A DNA stretch of 64,000 nt from Cervus elaphus (Eukaryota > Chordata > Mammalia > Artiodactyla > Cervidae): positions 127,631,669-127,695,668 of the forward strand of contig NC_057819.1 in the NCBI RefSeq assembly GCF_910594005.1, read 5' to 3'. The position numbers and the translations under genes were made by a program. The notes under the pieces are model-generated. The model was not told the DNA's origin. It saw nothing but the letters and a program-made list of their open reading frames with translations, and searched no databases. Positions 22,501 to 37,500 of the stretch are shown here, piece by piece. The stretch's first letter is position 1. Every line of letters begins with the position of its first letter.

Positions 22501-25500
22501 AGGCCAACGCCTGTGTGTGACACTCCATCTGTGCCAGACAGGCCCCAGGGGTGCCCCGGCCCTGCCCCCCACGGGAACGCGGAAGCTGGGGCTCCTTGCC
22601 CACGGCTCCAAAGTCCGAAAGCCCGAGCTGCTGACCTCGGTGCTGTGAGCTCAGAGAGGTCCTTGGGAATCCCCCCCACCGCGCCCCCCTCAAAGCCCAC
22701 CGCACAGGAATGTGGGGTTCCTTACTGCGGGGCTCAGCTGGAGGGCTCGCTGGCTCCCAGGGCGGGGGCAGTGGGGGTGCAGGCGGAGGCGGGGGTTTCT
22801 GGGCAGTGGGTGGGTTCTGGCCAAACAGCTCTTGAAGGGGCCCCTGCTTCTCCTTGATGGAGCTGGATGGCATCAGCCGTGGTCGGGTCCTGGGTCGAGG
22901 GGCCACGGCCGGTGGGGGGGCCTTCCCTGGGCTGGGGGACAGCGTCTGGGGAGGCACAGGGGACACACACAGGCTGTGAGCCGGGGCCAGGGTCACCCCA
23001 GGGAGCCTCAGGAGGACTCTGGAGCAGGGCGGTCACGCTCTGGACCCGACGGCACCTCACCTGTGGGGGCGAAGAGGCACCACTGATCCCCAGCTTAGCC
23101 AGAGCCTCATCCTTAGGGTTGTTTTTCTTCAGGAAACTCTGGGAGGGCTTCCTGAAAGAAGGAAGAGGTCATGAGTTCACAGGGTGACTCTCTGGGGAGC
23201 AGTTAGCCCCTCCTCCCTCCCCTCCCCCTTCCCCCTTCCCCTGGCACCTCGCTGGCTGCACCGGCACAGGCACGGGGCCGGGGCGGCTCTGGTACATGCG
23301 GATGATGTTGCGGATCTCCCTGCTGGGCTCTGCCCGCCAGGGCTCAGGGTCCGAGCTATGCACCACGGCTCTGCCCTCGGCTGGCCTGTGTCCCCTGCCA
23401 GGCCCCGCCTCCATGGCTGGCTCAGCCTCAGCCTCCTGTTCAGCTTTGGCTGCATCTTGCGTCGGTGGTGGCGGCTTCTTCACCACCGGGGGAGGCGGAG
23501 GTGAGGGCCCTGCCCAGGACGAGAGGAAAGACGTGAGACCCTGTGCAGAACCGCAAAGGCCCAGCGTGCCCCCCGCCTCCTCACCACCTGCTCTCTGCTC
23601 CTCCTCTTCCGGCTCCTCGTCCTGCACCTCCACCTGGGGGAGCTTCACCTTGGCTGGAGGCTTCATGGTCTTCACCGAGCTCGGCTGCTGCCCTGTAAAT
23701 GCCCCAGAGGGTCCTGCCTATTACCTCCCACTTGGCCCACCCCTCTGAGCTTCCGTGGTGGCTCAGACAGTAGAGAATCCCGCCTGCAGTGCAGGAGACC
23801 TGGGATCGATCTCTGGGTCGGGAAGATCCCCTGGAGGAGGGCATGGCAACCCACTCCAGTATCCCTGCCTGGAGAATCCCCATGGACAGAGGAGCCTGGT
23901 GGGCCACAGTCTGTGGGGTCGCAGAGTCACACACGACTGAGCAACTAAGCACGTGGGGCTCCTGGACGGGCCACCCTGACCAGAGGGCACCCCGCCGTCC
24001 CCTGGCCAGGGGGAGGGCGGCGTCTGAGTCTCTGCGTGGGACTGCTTCCCCAAGGGCGCTCACCCAACTTCTGGAAATAGTCTCGTTTCTGCTGGAAGCT
24101 CCTGGGCTGTGGGCACCTGTCTTCAGCCTCCTGCGGGGTCTCCTGCTGGCAGGAAGGGGAAGAGAAGGAGCAGCCCTGCCAGCTAAGTTGCCACTCACAT
24201 AGCACACTCACTTGGACCCGTGGGGCCGAGGCCGGGCAGCATCTCTTCTGTGTCGCCCTGTGGCCCCATCCCCAAGCCCCCACATCTCCCATGTCTGCAG
24301 CCCTGAAGCCAGCTGCCCATGGGCCCTACCATCTCCCCAGCCTTGGCCCCTCACCCTCAGGCGGGCACCTACCAACTCCAGGCCACTTTCTGGCTCCTTC
24401 CGGGGGGCAGGTGTCTTCTTGGGCTTGTGGGTGATGGCCGGAGGAGGTGAAGTCGGGGAGACTGCTCTAGGGGCAGGGGCTGGGGCTGGGGCCTGGGCTG
24501 GGGCCGGGGCTGAGGTTGGGGTTGAGGCTGGGGCCAGGGCCAGGGCCTGACTCTGCTTCTGGAGTTGCTTTGCCTGCTGCTCCAGGGACAGGGTCATGGC
24601 CTGGGTGGTCATCTGCTGGGCCTGATGGACGGGGCATGGTGCGTCAGATGAGAGCCGGCCTTGCCTCTCCCCACAGGCTGGCACCCACGAGGTGATCCGT
24701 GGGCCCCGCCTGCCCTCACCAGGATCCGCGCCTGCTGGTTGATGAAGTCCTGCTGCTGGGCCGCCAGCTGCCTCGCGTCCACGCTGGGAAGCATGGGCTG
24801 TGGCTGTGGTGGTACCACCATGGCTGGGGGCGTGGCGGGCAGGCAGGCAGTCAGGGTGCGTTAGCGCTGTGGCCGAGCTCCCAGCCCCCTGCCCACTGTG
24901 CCCTCCAGGTGGGACCTTCCCTCCTCCAGTCCCTGCCTGCCGCCCACCCCCCACCCCGCCCCGCCCCCAGAAGGGACCAGGAGGCCACAGTCCAATCTTA
25001 CCTGGGACTGGCCCCATGGCTGGCATCATGGGCATGGGTGCCGGCATCATGGCTGGCTGGTAGCTGGGCATCTGCACCATCCCTGGGTACACTGCGGGGA
25101 CAGGGTCCTCCCATGTCAGTGCCCACCCGGGCCCCCAGACAGCCTCCCTCCAGCCCCAGGCAAAGAGATGAGCACAGGCCAGAGGGGTGCGGACGGGAGC
25201 TCTGATAGCAGCTGCATGGGAAGCCCGGGCCACACCTCCCCCCGACGTGGGCAGGGAGACCCTGGATGGGGCTCAGCCCCACACTCACTCATGGGGTAGC
25301 CGCCTTGCTGCATGGGCCCCATGGCACCCCCTCCCTTCATGCGGCCACTCAGAGCCCTGCCTTGCTCCAGATCCTGCGGAGGCAAAGGTCACAGGTCAAA
25401 AGGTCAGAGCTAGAGTCCTAGGAGGGCTGGGAGGGGCAGCAGAGGCCCCAGAGCGGGAGGGACAGGGCTGGGCTGGGGTGCAGGACACTCACGCTGAGGC

Positions 25501-28500
25501 TGGGGTAGAGGACTGGCTCGAAGAGGTGGTCCAGGAAGCCGTCCAGACCCCCTGAGGTCCGGGACTCACCTGTGGGAGGTTGGCGTCACCTGCCGGCCGC
25601 AGGGGCTTCCTGCAAACCCATTCTCATCCCCCTGCCTGCCTGAGGGTGCCCACTCCCCGCCTTACCTGTACGCCCCCTGCTGGGCAGTGCTGGGGCTGGA
25701 CCCGGAGGGGGGCCTGGGGGCAGTGAGGGGGCCTGGACGCTGGGGGCCAGGGGGATGTTCTCAGCTCTGCAGGAGACAGTGGGCCCAGCTGAGGGCTTGG
25801 GGGGCCACCTCCAGCCAAGGAGGCCCAGCTAAGGAGGTGGGGTGCCCAGGCTGAGGCAAGGTGTAGAAGCTGCCGTGAAGTGGGGGCAGAGGGTCATCCC
25901 CACGGGCTGGGAGGAGGCTTGGGGGCGGGTCCCACAGCAGCACCAGGGAAGCCCAAGGTACGACAGGGTGGCAGTGGGGTCGCCTACGACAGGATATGGA
26001 CAGGAGCAGGACAGCGGTGCTGGGGTGGCACCTACCGGCCACGGGGGGCGATGGGGTAGCCGTGGGGCCAGGCCGGGTCCCCCGGGTCCTCGGTCTGGCC
26101 GATCAGGTCCAGCACGAAGTCGCAGCCGGCCAAGTCCCTCCAGGAGTCCCCGCAGTGCAGTGACACAGACCAGCCGCGCGGGGGCGCGTCCAGGCCTCTG
26201 GGCGAGACAGGGGCAGGGAGGAGAGAGTGGTCAGCCAGGCGGGTGACCACCCAGAAGCCGCAAGGACATGGGGGTGCAGCAGGGGGAGGCGCTCACAGAG
26301 CGGGGCGAGAGGACCCGGTTTCCCTTCTTTTTCTGCAAAAAAAGGCCCTCTACCTCTGCGTCGGCACTGAGGTATTTATTTTTGTTTCTTTTTATGTATT
26401 TTTCTGCTGCATTTATTCTTCTACCAATTTGATCAGAGTCTGGGCCAAATCTAGCAGGAATGCGCCCTACTCGCTCTCCATCTAGAATCTGCTGTCTGGA
26501 CCCTGCCTGCCGACCCCCGCACCTCGCCCCCACCCCGCCCCACCCCACCCCTTGGGCAGCAGGCCTTGGCCTGCAGGAGCAGCCGCAGAAGGTGCTCAGT
26601 GGGACAGCGGGCTGGGAGGGTGAGGAGGACTCAGGAGGAGGGCGGGACAATGGTCAGTGTTGGCCAGACTCCCCCATTCCCGGCCCCCAGACCTGCTCTG
26701 TAGAATCCACCCGGCGAACTGCTCCCCTGTGGTCCAGGACTCCACCTCGGCCGAGTAGCACTCCTCTGCAAGGATGAGGGGCGGGGGTCACAGTGAGGGA
26801 CAGCAGGGTCCACCCTGACGGGGAAAGGGGTGCTGTCCCGTGGGGGTCCCACTAGCAGGATGGCAGGGAGGTCAAGGTCACATCGGGAGGTTAGGACCAC
26901 ATCAGGAGGGCTGAGGCGGGAAGGGGGTCTGGGGGGGCGAGGATGCCAGGCAGACTCTGCTGCGGGAGCCCTGAGCAGGAGGTGCGCCTCACCACTGAAG
27001 GTGGACACGTCCAGCGCCATGCGGCCCCGCCTCCATCCGGCCGTCCACTCGAGCTGGGTGGGAGGGTGGGCCCGTGCGGACCCAGGGGCCAGCTGCGTCT
27101 GCTCCAGGGCCCCCAGCAGCTTGTGTTGGCACAGCGCTGCCATGCCCCTGGGGGCCTGGTCGGACACAAACCTGCGGGTGCAGCATAGGGCTGCTGTGAG
27201 CCTGGGGTGGCCTGCTGACCCGCCCACGGGCCCCCCCTCCACTGAGCCCCCTACTTGAGCAGTGGCTTCTGCAGGGTGTGCATCGGCGGGAAGGCGCTGA
27301 GCAGGACGGCCATGAGGGCCCAGCCGCGCTGGCTCTGCTGCTCGTCGGGGTTGCGCCAGAGCTGGGCCACCAGCTGGCTGAAGAGCTCGTCACGCAGCCC
27401 CGGCCGGCGCTGCCCCTGCCGCACCAGGTACTGGCCCATGGTCTGCTCCTGCCAGGGCGCCAGCGAGCCGTCCGCCAGCAGCCGCAGCATCTGCGGACAC
27501 CAAGCCAGGGGAGGCAGGTCGTGCAGGGCTCCCTGTGCCCGCCAGCACCCCGCACAGGCCCACCCTGTCCCCTCCCCGCTGGGTCACTCACCACCTTGTT
27601 GATATCCAGGGCATGCTGAGGGTTCTCACCGTCCAGCCGGGTCAGGGGCTTGGTCAGCAGCTGCCCAGGGTGGGGCAAGGAGGGCTCCTGCAAGGAAGGA
27701 GGGTGCCACATGCCTGAGCAGAGGCTGACCCGTGCTGACCTGCCAGACACAGGCCCGGGGGAGCCCCAAAGGAGCCCCGAAGGAGCGTATGAGAGGAAGA
27801 CGGGCTGGCAAGGAAAAGTAAAGTTGCTCAGTCGTGTCCGACTCTTTTTGACCCCATGGACTGTAGCCTACCACACTCCTCCGTCCATGGGATTTTTCCA
27901 GGCAAGAGTACTGGAGTGGGTTGCTATTTCCTTCTCCAGAGGATCTTCCCGACCCAGGGATCGAACCCAGGTCTCCTGCATTGTAGGCAGACGCTTTACC
28001 ATCTAAGCCACAATGGAAGTAGAACCGCCTTAAAAATACACCTTGTTTGGGCTTCCCTGGTGGTCCAGTGGTTAAGAATCTACATGCCAATGCAGGGGGC
28101 ACTGGTTGGTTCCCTGGTCCAGAAAGATCCCATGTGCCATGGGGCTACTAACCCTGTGCATCACAGCTCCTGAGCCCGCACACCGCAACTACCGAAGCCT
28201 GCCCCCTAGAGCCTCTGCTTCGTAAGGAGAAAAGCCACCGCAATGAGAAGCCTGCTCGCTGCAACGAGTAGCCGCTGCGCGCCGCAACTAGGGAAAGCTC
28301 TCAGCATCAACGACGCAGCACAGCCAAAACATAAAAATAAACATTAAAAAACATACATCTCAATTACTCTGATTAGAAAACTAAAGCCTGTGCATGCGGA
28401 AAACTCAGAAAACAGGAAAAGGATGAAGAATAAAAACCACCATCAGTATACCAGTGCCAGGTATAGCCAGAGTTAACATTTTCACCTCTTTCTTCCTAGT

Positions 28501-31500
28501 CTTACTTCCTATGTGAAGTTACACACGTCATCTCCCCACCCACCCGGCTGTTGTCCAGAACATCGGGACTGTGCTCGATGACATGCACTTTTGAATCCTG
28601 CTTTTGTTTCCAACACTGTTGCCTGGACACTCTGCCTTGTCATTAAACATGCTTTAACAACATGACTTCAGCATTCAATGGCAGGGCGATGCCACAGGTG
28701 TAACAAAGGTGTGGCGTCTCTGATAAGTAACCATAGAGTGAGATGTAGGTTCAACGGATTTTCCGAGCAACACGGTTGCATCCACAACCCCCACAACAGG
28801 AGATGGAGGAGGAAGTTGGAGAAAGAAGGACAAACACAGCTTCTGCCTGTTTGGGGGCTTGTGTCTGGGGAAACGTGGGCAGCAGCCAGCAGAGCTGAGG
28901 CCTGGGAGCCCACCTGAAAGCCGATGGAGATGAAGCTGGAGAAGGGGAACTGGTTGATGTCAGGCGGGAGGGTCAGGCTGGGCCGGGCGGGAACTTCCGG
29001 GGGCATGGCCTCGGTGATGCTCTGGACCCGGGCGTGCTGACGGCCTGGGATGACATGGGAGGTGGCCCAGAAACGCCCTGGTAAGGCGACTGGCTCTGGT
29101 GTTGCCTCCACCTCCCAGCATCAGCCCCTGGCTCCAGTGCTGGGGGAGCCGGGCAGCGAGCTGGGGGTACCCAGAGAGAGCACCAGAGGGAGCGACTACC
29201 GGGAGAGGAGGGGGTCTCGGAAGAATGAGGCCCATCACGACTCACCTTCCGCTGTCTTCAGCATGACAGCGAGCTCAGCCGGGATCTCCAAGCGCCCCAG
29301 CTCCTGGCGGAGAGGAGCAATTGACCAGAAACTCAGGGAGGGGGCACAGGGACCCAGGGGCCCTCCTCACCCCTGGGAGCTATAAGCTTCCCCTCCAGAG
29401 ACCAAGGATTCTCGTCCTGGGCACTCCAATAGGGCCCCCCGAGCCCTCAGAGGGAAACCAAGGGCAGCCAGGCCTCCTCTTGGGGGGCACACGGATGGGC
29501 CTGAGGACAGGGCCCATCTCGGCACCCCAGGACCCCACGCTCCCCCTCAAGCCAGGCCAGGTTCAGCAGGCTCATGACCCAGCAGACACCCTCAAGCTTC
29601 CAGGCCACCTACCATTCTTGGCACCGTCTCGAAGGCCCCGCCGCTGTGCCAGCTGTGCCGATGCCCAAGCTGTTGGGGGAGATGCGGGAGGAGATGGTGT
29701 CTCCGTGAAGTGTCACCCCGAGCTCCCCCGAGGTTCCTCGCCCCCTCGGCAGTTCAGCTGACCCCTCCTCCTCCCAGGAGGCCCGGGCACCAGCGGAATA
29801 AAGGTGCGGACCCAAGGGGGCTGGCGGCTGCCCCCCACCCTCCAGAGCCCTCACCAGCCAAAGTGCTGTGGGTGTCGCTGCCCGTCTGCCAGGACCGGGA
29901 AGAGGGCAGGAGGAAGGGAAGAAATGGTCCCCTGGGGACAAAGTCCAGGCAGGGAGGGCGGGAGAGGGGCCGGCGTGTAGGCATTGACCTTCGAGCTACT
30001 TTATGGCCCTCACGTCGGAGTCATGGGGCAAGACAGGGAGCAGCCCAAGGGGCCCCCGAAGGGGATGGGGCACCCCAGCCAGCAGGGAGAGAGAGTCAGG
30101 CCCTGGCATGAAGGCGATGAGCTCCCTGAGGCCCCAGGCTGCCCCGGCCAGGCAGCGGGGACGGGACACTCCACCAGCAGCGGTCCCTGAGGCCTCGCCC
30201 CTCCTGTGACTGGGCGTGGAGGGTGGTCACTGTCGGGATTCGGCCAACTTGACCGGCAAAGGCTGGCTGGCTTCTCCCCCGAGCCTCCCCCCAGGCAGCA
30301 CCCCACCCGTGGGCTTCACCTGTGGTCTCCGCCGTCTCCAGAGCAGGGGCCGGGCCGCCAGCACAATGGTGTTCAGCTGCCCCAGAGCTGCCCGCCGCCG
30401 GAGGTACCGCTTCCTGGAGGCCGGGAAGGGGGCTGGTGAGGAGTCCAAGCTCACACCCAATACCCAGATCCTCCAAGTTAAGACATGAGTGCAAAACCAG
30501 ACCCCAGTGAAGCGCCAGGCTGCCTGACAAGCAACAGGGAAAGGACAGAACAGAAGAGCAAGTAAAACCAAGAGGCCGTTGTGCATGGGGGTTAAGATCT
30601 GAGGCTCTGGAGCCGGCCACCCGGGTTCCTTCCTCGACTGTTTCGTCACAGCAGTCTTGGAAAAGGTCTTTACCTCTCTGGATTTTTTGTGTTTTTTTTT
30701 TTTTTTTCAGAAAAGCTCGTGGCTTGTAGGATCTTAGGTCCCCAACCAGGGATAGAACCCACACCCTTGGCAGTGAAAGTGCTGAATCCTAACCACTGAA
30801 CAGCCGGAGAATTCCCTAATTTAACTCTTGGTGTTTTATTTTCATCATCTCTAAAATGAGAATTATTGGACTGTCTGCTCCACAAGAAGATGAAATGAAT
30901 TAAAAGGTGTGTTTGGAATAAGAGTCTGGCATATTACTATGTAAGAAACAGAACTTTTTTTTTCCTCCCTCCAAGAAGAACTCCTAAAAATGAAAAAAAT
31001 TACATCACTGGAAGTCTGATAGGAAATCCCAGAAGGGACAATATCTTTGACAGTTTTCCAGATATGAGAAAGACCAGACTCCTCAAGGAAGCAGCCCTGA
31101 GCATGATAAATATTTAAAAATTAGTTGATACACACTTAGATGTGAAATAGATAAACAATAAGGATCTTATCTTTTATTGAAGTATATTGGTTTACAATGT
31201 TGCCAGTATATAGCAAAGTAATTCAGTTACAAATGTATACATACATATATATCTATATCTATATAGAATATGGAATAGAATAATATTCACTATCTTGTAA
31301 TTACCTATAGCGGAAAAGAATCTGAAAAAGAATATATATAGATATATATATATGTATATATTTGTAACTGAGTTACTTTGCTATATACCTGCAACACTGT
31401 AAACCAATATACTTCAATAAAAAATAAATCTACAGCCTTTTTTCCATCAAAGTACACTATCTAGAGAGGAGACTAAAAAATAAGTAAATAAAAAAGAGAG

Positions 31501-34500
31501 GAGGCTGCTTGTAAATCAAATATTTGATAAGAATTTAGTATCCGTAATATATAAAGAATGCCTACAACTCAATAAGAAACAAACAATCCAGTTAAAAACC
31601 AAGCAGAGGACTTGAAGAGTTGTTTCTCCACAGAGACATACAGATGGCCAAGAAGAGCATGAAAGATGCTCACCAACACTCATCATTAGAGAAATGCAAA
31701 TCAAAACCACAATGAAATGCCACTTCACATCCACTCGATTGGCGATGATTTGAAAAGCAGAAAGTAACAAGTCTTGGCAAGGATGTACTCAAACTGGAAG
31801 CTGCCCACACTGCTGGTAGGAAGGTAAAATGGTGCAGCCACTATGGAGAACAATCTGGCAATTCCTCAAAAAGGTATAGACAGAATTACCAGATAACTTG
31901 GAATTCCACTCCAAAGACCCCAAAGAACTGAAAGCAGAGATTTGAACTGTAACTTGCATGCTCATGTTTATAGCAGCCTTATCTGCAATAAGCCCAAAGG
32001 TAGAAACAACCCCCCCTCCACTCAACAGATATATGGACAAACGACTGTGGTCCATTTACACAATGGAACAATTTTCAGGTGTAAAAATATATATGATGTT
32101 CTGACACATGTTACAAAAGGGACAAACCCTGAAAATATGTTTAGTGCAACAACCCAGATGTAAAGGGAGATATTGTATGAGTCAACTTAGATGAAATATC
32201 GAGAAGAGGCAAATTCACAGAAACAAATTATACTGGAAGTTACCAGGGGCTGGAGGGAAGGGAGAGTGGGGTATGAGGTATGATTGCTGAACGGGTACAG
32301 AGTTCTTGCTGGTGATGAAACGATTTGGAGGGACTTCCCTGGTGTCTCAGACAGTAAAGAATCAGCCTGCGATGCAGGAGACCTGGGTGTGATCCCTGGT
32401 CAGGGAGCTATTAATAGATTCCACATGCCACAACCAACGATCCTGCATGCTTCAAGTAAGACCCAGTGCAGCCAAAAAAAAAAAAAAAGAGTATTCTTTC
32501 TGCAGAGTGGAGAACAGACTAGAAAAAAGAACAGTTGGACTTTCCTGGTGGTCCAGTGGTTAAGAATCTGCCTGCCGATTCTTATATGCGAGGGATATGG
32601 GATCAATCCCTGGTCCAGGAAGATCCCACATACCACTGAGCAACTGAACCTGTGAGCCACAACTACTAAAACCCAAGTGTTGACAACTACTGAAGCCTGT
32701 GCTTGTATTCTGGAGCCCGTGCTCCGCAAAAAGAGAAGCCACGGCCACGAGAAGCTGTTGCAGCACAAGGAAGAGTAGCCCCTGCTTATTGCAACTAAAG
32801 AAAGCCCACACGCAGCAATGAAGACCCAATGCAGCCAAAAAAAAAAGACCAAAACACCAGTCCAGGAGTCAAGACAGCAGGTTTGCGTGGCCTCAGCAGG
32901 TAATGAGCTTCTCGTGGCAGGGGGCATTCAAGCAGAGACAGCAGAGGTACAGGCAGTGGTGTCGGCAAGAAGAGTCCAGTGCCGATGGGAGGCAGGCAGG
33001 CAGACTTGCCTCGAGGCCCTATGTCTCCCAGAGCCTGCCCCACCACGTCGAGGAGGCCTACAGTCTCAGCGCCCCCTGCACACCTGGCCTGGAGCCCGTG
33101 CACATGAGCCTGCATCCATGGCAGGAGGCGGAGGCGCTGGTGGGAGATGCAGACGCGGAGGCCTCGGTGCAGGGTCTGCAGGGCCTGGGTGCGCTGCTGG
33201 GCCCGGCGCTGCTCCAGCTGCTGCCAGCCCGGCTCCCGCAGCAGTACCTGGGGGCAGAGGTGTGGGCTGGAGGCAGGCCAACTGTGTGGGTGGGGACCAC
33301 CTGCCCTTCTCCCGAGGCCTCAGCTTCCTTCCAGGCAACCCGTTCTCCCGGGGTGCCCGGGACACCCAGCCCGCTCCGTCTCCCCACCACCTGGAAGGAC
33401 CACCAGATTCTGAGAGGATCCCAGAATGCTTCTCCCGCTTGCCAGCCCTCCCTGCCTCTCTGCAGACACACACCGCCCACCTGGGTGGCTCCCAGGTGAC
33501 AGAGGGGTGACTCAGCCGCCAGCACCTGGCTCAGGATGATGCCACACCTTTCCCGGTCAGAGAGCTCGCCCTGCTCCTCGGCCCCCAGGGCCCGGAACCT
33601 GCCCAGGGACGGATAACTCAGGTCAGAACAAGCAACGAGCACCTCTCCCCACACTCATTTGATCCCCGAGCCCCTCGGGTGCATTCAGTCTGTAAGTCAT
33701 TCAACAGTGATTTGGAAAGCACCTACTATGTGCCAGACACCCAGAAGAGTTTTGCTAAGAGGAGAAGTGGATGAACGCACAGAGGCATGCAGAGGCATGG
33801 GGGTGACGAATAGTGGAAGGAGACACAGATGGAGGGAGAGAAGGAGAGAGACAGAGAGTGGAAGGGTCCCTGGGAAAGTGGGTCCGTCTTCCCCAGAAGG
33901 AGCCCCAGGTCTGCCAGCCACTCCAGGGGGGCCTGCCTAGTGAGTCCTGGCCCTGAGGTGCCTGCTGCCACCCCCATCCCGGGCCCTACCTGTCCAGGAA
34001 GGCCTGGAAGGGCATGCGAATGGGGAAGTTGGCGCCGCGGGTACACACCGCCTCCAGGATGCCCGCCTGGCGCAGCTGTTCTGCCACGTGATCCACGTCA
34101 AAGAGGCCTGGAAGCTGTGGCCAGGCAGTGGGGCAGAGCCAAGGACCTGGAGTCGAGGGGCTCAAAGCCGTGGGGAGCACGGGGCAGGGCATGGGCGGGG
34201 TGGGGGTGCTGAGAGGGCAGGGCAGGGGTGGGAGGGCTCTGCAGCCAGGTGCTGGGAGAGCTCACCTTTCCTGGATTGGGGTTGAGGCACTGGATGAAGG
34301 AGACATGGCTCCTCGTGGGTGGAAAGGGGAGTCACGTGAGCACAGACTGGCCCCCCAATTCAAACTCCCAGAGGTCAAGTGTGGGAGCACTATTCTCACC
34401 TGCCCAGCTGGGCTAGGAGGTCCCCCAGGGACTTCTGGAAGCGAGTGGCCAGCGTGGGTTTGCCTGGCCCTCCTCTGAACTCATCAGGCTCTGCTTCCCG

Positions 34501-37500
34501 GAACAGGCGGCTCACCAGCTGTGGGGTGAGACAGGGGCTGCGCCGGCTCACTGGGCCTGTCCATGGCCCAGCCTGCCCCCATCCCCATTCCCTGGGGCGC
34601 CGGGGTGCGCCGGCCAAAGGCTCAAGGTGCCAGGATCTTGAAGGCCGGCCCCTTGGGCAAGACCGTCTGGGCGAGGAGGACAGAACGGGCGGGGGGGCGG
34701 GTACAGGAGAGCCAGCAGGGGCACCTGGAGTTGGCTCTGGGCAAGCATTTCCACCACGGCAGGGTCAAGATGATCCCGGTTTCTGTTTAGAAACTTGTGA
34801 ACCTGCAAGAGACAAAGTGAGGCGGGGAGGGGAAGTCAAGGAGAGAAGGGGGTGTGGAAGCCAGTCCCTTTGTCAAGAGATCCAGCCTCTTCCCTCTGAG
34901 TTAAGAGTCCAACTTCAAAGGTGGCGTTTTATCTCACACCATGGTACCAAAACCAACTCAAAATGGAAGGATCAAAGACCTAAATGTAAGACGTGAAACT
35001 GTAAAACTCTTAGAAGAAAACAAAGGGAGAAAGCTTCATGACAGTGGACTTGGCAATGATTTCCCGAATAGACACGAAAAGCACAGGCAACAAAGGAAAA
35101 ATAAACTGGATTTCATTAACATGAAAACCTCTTGTGCATCAGAATACAGTGTTGAGAGTGAAAAGTCAGCCCACAAAATGGAAGAAAATATCACATATCA
35201 GATAAGGGATTAATATCCAGATTAATGTACAGAACTCCTACAGTTCAGTGTAAAAAAAAACCACCACTCAAAAATGGACAAAGGACTTGAATAGATATTT
35301 CTCTAAGAAAGACACACAAATGACCAAGGACATGAAGAGATGCTCAACATCACTAATCACTAGAGAAATGCAAATCAAAACCACAACGAGATACCACTTC
35401 CCACCCACAAGGATGACTTGTTCCACCCCAAACCAGTCACCCGATTGTACCATTTACACCAGGCCCCCGCCCCCTTGAAGCTCTCCTCCTGGGTAGGTGT
35501 GCATCATCATGAAACTCAGAAGGGGGAGACGAGGTCCCTTTACGGAGTACCTTGGATGTGCCAGGCACCTGTCCCACCACTTCCGTGTAATTACATTAAT
35601 CCTCAGGACAATGCTACAGGACAGATTCCCCTTCCCATTTTACAGATGAGGACAACGGAGGCACAGAAGGAGAAGCAGACTGCCTGAGGTCATCAGAGCC
35701 AGGTCCCATGCACACGCTCTGCCCCTCTGGGTCTGGAGGGCCCCAAGGCCTTGACTACCCCATCCTACAATGCTTGCCCAGAGCTCCGGGAGTCATGCAC
35801 AAGGTGAGGCAGAGGGGCCCAGGCAGAGAGAGATGGTCAAAGCCTTGGAAGAGGCTTCCCCACACTTATCCCGCTCATCCGTCAGGTGGCTCCCCAGGGC
35901 CACTCTGCCCTCACCCTGATACCTGGTAGGTGACGGTCCCGGCATAATGTCGCACGGTGAAGATGGGAAGGGGCAGCTGGGGCTTGGTGTAGCACGGGTG
36001 GTCGCCATGGTGATAGTGGCACTTCTGCAGGAAGGTGTGGTCCGTGGCCTGATGAGAGGAAGAGATGCTCAGGCCTCTGCAGGTGTGGCTCCCCTGGCCA
36101 GGCTGTGCCCCTCTCCCCTGCCCCCCAAAACCACAGACACTGAACACATGGCGAGCTTTGGTTTGGTCCCCAAACTTTCTTAGGAGGTTGCTCCATATCT
36201 GAGTCCTTATAAAGGGCGCAACCTCTTTCCCAGGGACTATTTTGAACAATCAAGAAAAAACATGGAAGCCTTGCACACCTTAGTCAATAAGATTTGGCAG
36301 CTTAGAGAACGTTTGATAAAACTATTTAAGAGAAACGGGGCTGGGGGACTTAAAGGCAGTTTTGGCAATGATTCCTGGGAATCTGGTCTCACAGTTACAG
36401 GTGTTTCTGAACAAGTTTTTCAAAGATACTTTTAAGAACCCATCCAGGGACTTCCCTGGCAGGCCAGTTAAGAGTTAACTGTCTTAAGAGTCTGAAAAAA
36501 AAAAAAAGAGACTCTGTGCTTCCAATGCCAGGAGTGTGGGTTTGATCCCTGGTCAGAGAACCAGGATCCCACATGCCATGTAGTGTGGCCAAGAAAATAA
36601 AAAAGGGGGAAGGATACAGTATATTTAAATGAAACATTAAACAGACATGGGATGTGTTTTTTTTTTAAGATTCACATATAAAAAGTCATCCAGTAAGAGG
36701 CTATTTTATGGAGTTTAAGAACAAAGAATCTTGATGAAACCCCAAGCCCCTCGTGGAGCCTGTACAGTCTGCACAACCCAGCCCCTCAGGCACGATGGTC
36801 CCCCTCCTGAAGTGAGGAGTCTCAGAGAGGTCAGCATCTCACTCAGGATTATCCAGAGACTAGAGATCTGAACCCAGTGTGGCCACCGCCTTCCCAAGCT
36901 GTACTGAGGGCCTGTGAGCAAGGTCCCAGGACCTCAGACTTTATTTCTCCCCTGGAAGGCCCTGCTGGCTCTGGCCTGGCCACCAGGCACCCCCCACTCC
37001 TTGTCCCCCAACATGAGGGGCTCACCTGGGACAGCCATGTCTGGGCATCCAGGATACTCAGGAGGCTGTGCGGCTGGTCTACCAGGAGGTCCAGGCAGGA
37101 CTCCTGCGGGGCCTGGGGGATGGGCACCCAGGGCAGCGACTCCCTCCGACACTCCTCCTGGGAACAGCCAGCGCTTGGTTCATGGAGACCACCCGTGCCC
37201 ATGGGGGGCCTCATCTGAGCCAGAGCAGGGCTGACCTTCCCATTGTACAGATGAGTAAACTGAGGCTCAGAAGGACCGAGACAGCCTACAGCAAGGGGGC
37301 TCTGGGGCAGGGCTCTCAGTGAGTGCCCACTCTCCCCCAGGGCTAGCCTCTGTTCTAGGAGACAGCTGGGCATCCCGGCCTCCTCCCAGCCCGGCTCCCG
37401 TACCTCCTCCTGGGCCAGCAGCAGCCGGCGGTGCCATAGCTGCAGGCGCTCGCTGCCCAGGTTGTTGCACAGCTGCTCCAGACCATTGACCCGCAGGGCC

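Noticed and set aside
24208..25233. 341-codon minus-strand open frame taken as one gene
   Set aside because: It spans MYO15B exons 34-36 and the introns between them. Splice sites show that only parts are coding.
32795..33115. Extra MYO15B exon extending past 33084
   Set aside because: The frame continues beyond the exon 21 donor, but CCAG|gtgtg at 33084 joins in phase to the IQ exon at 30413, and the extension runs into a SINE.
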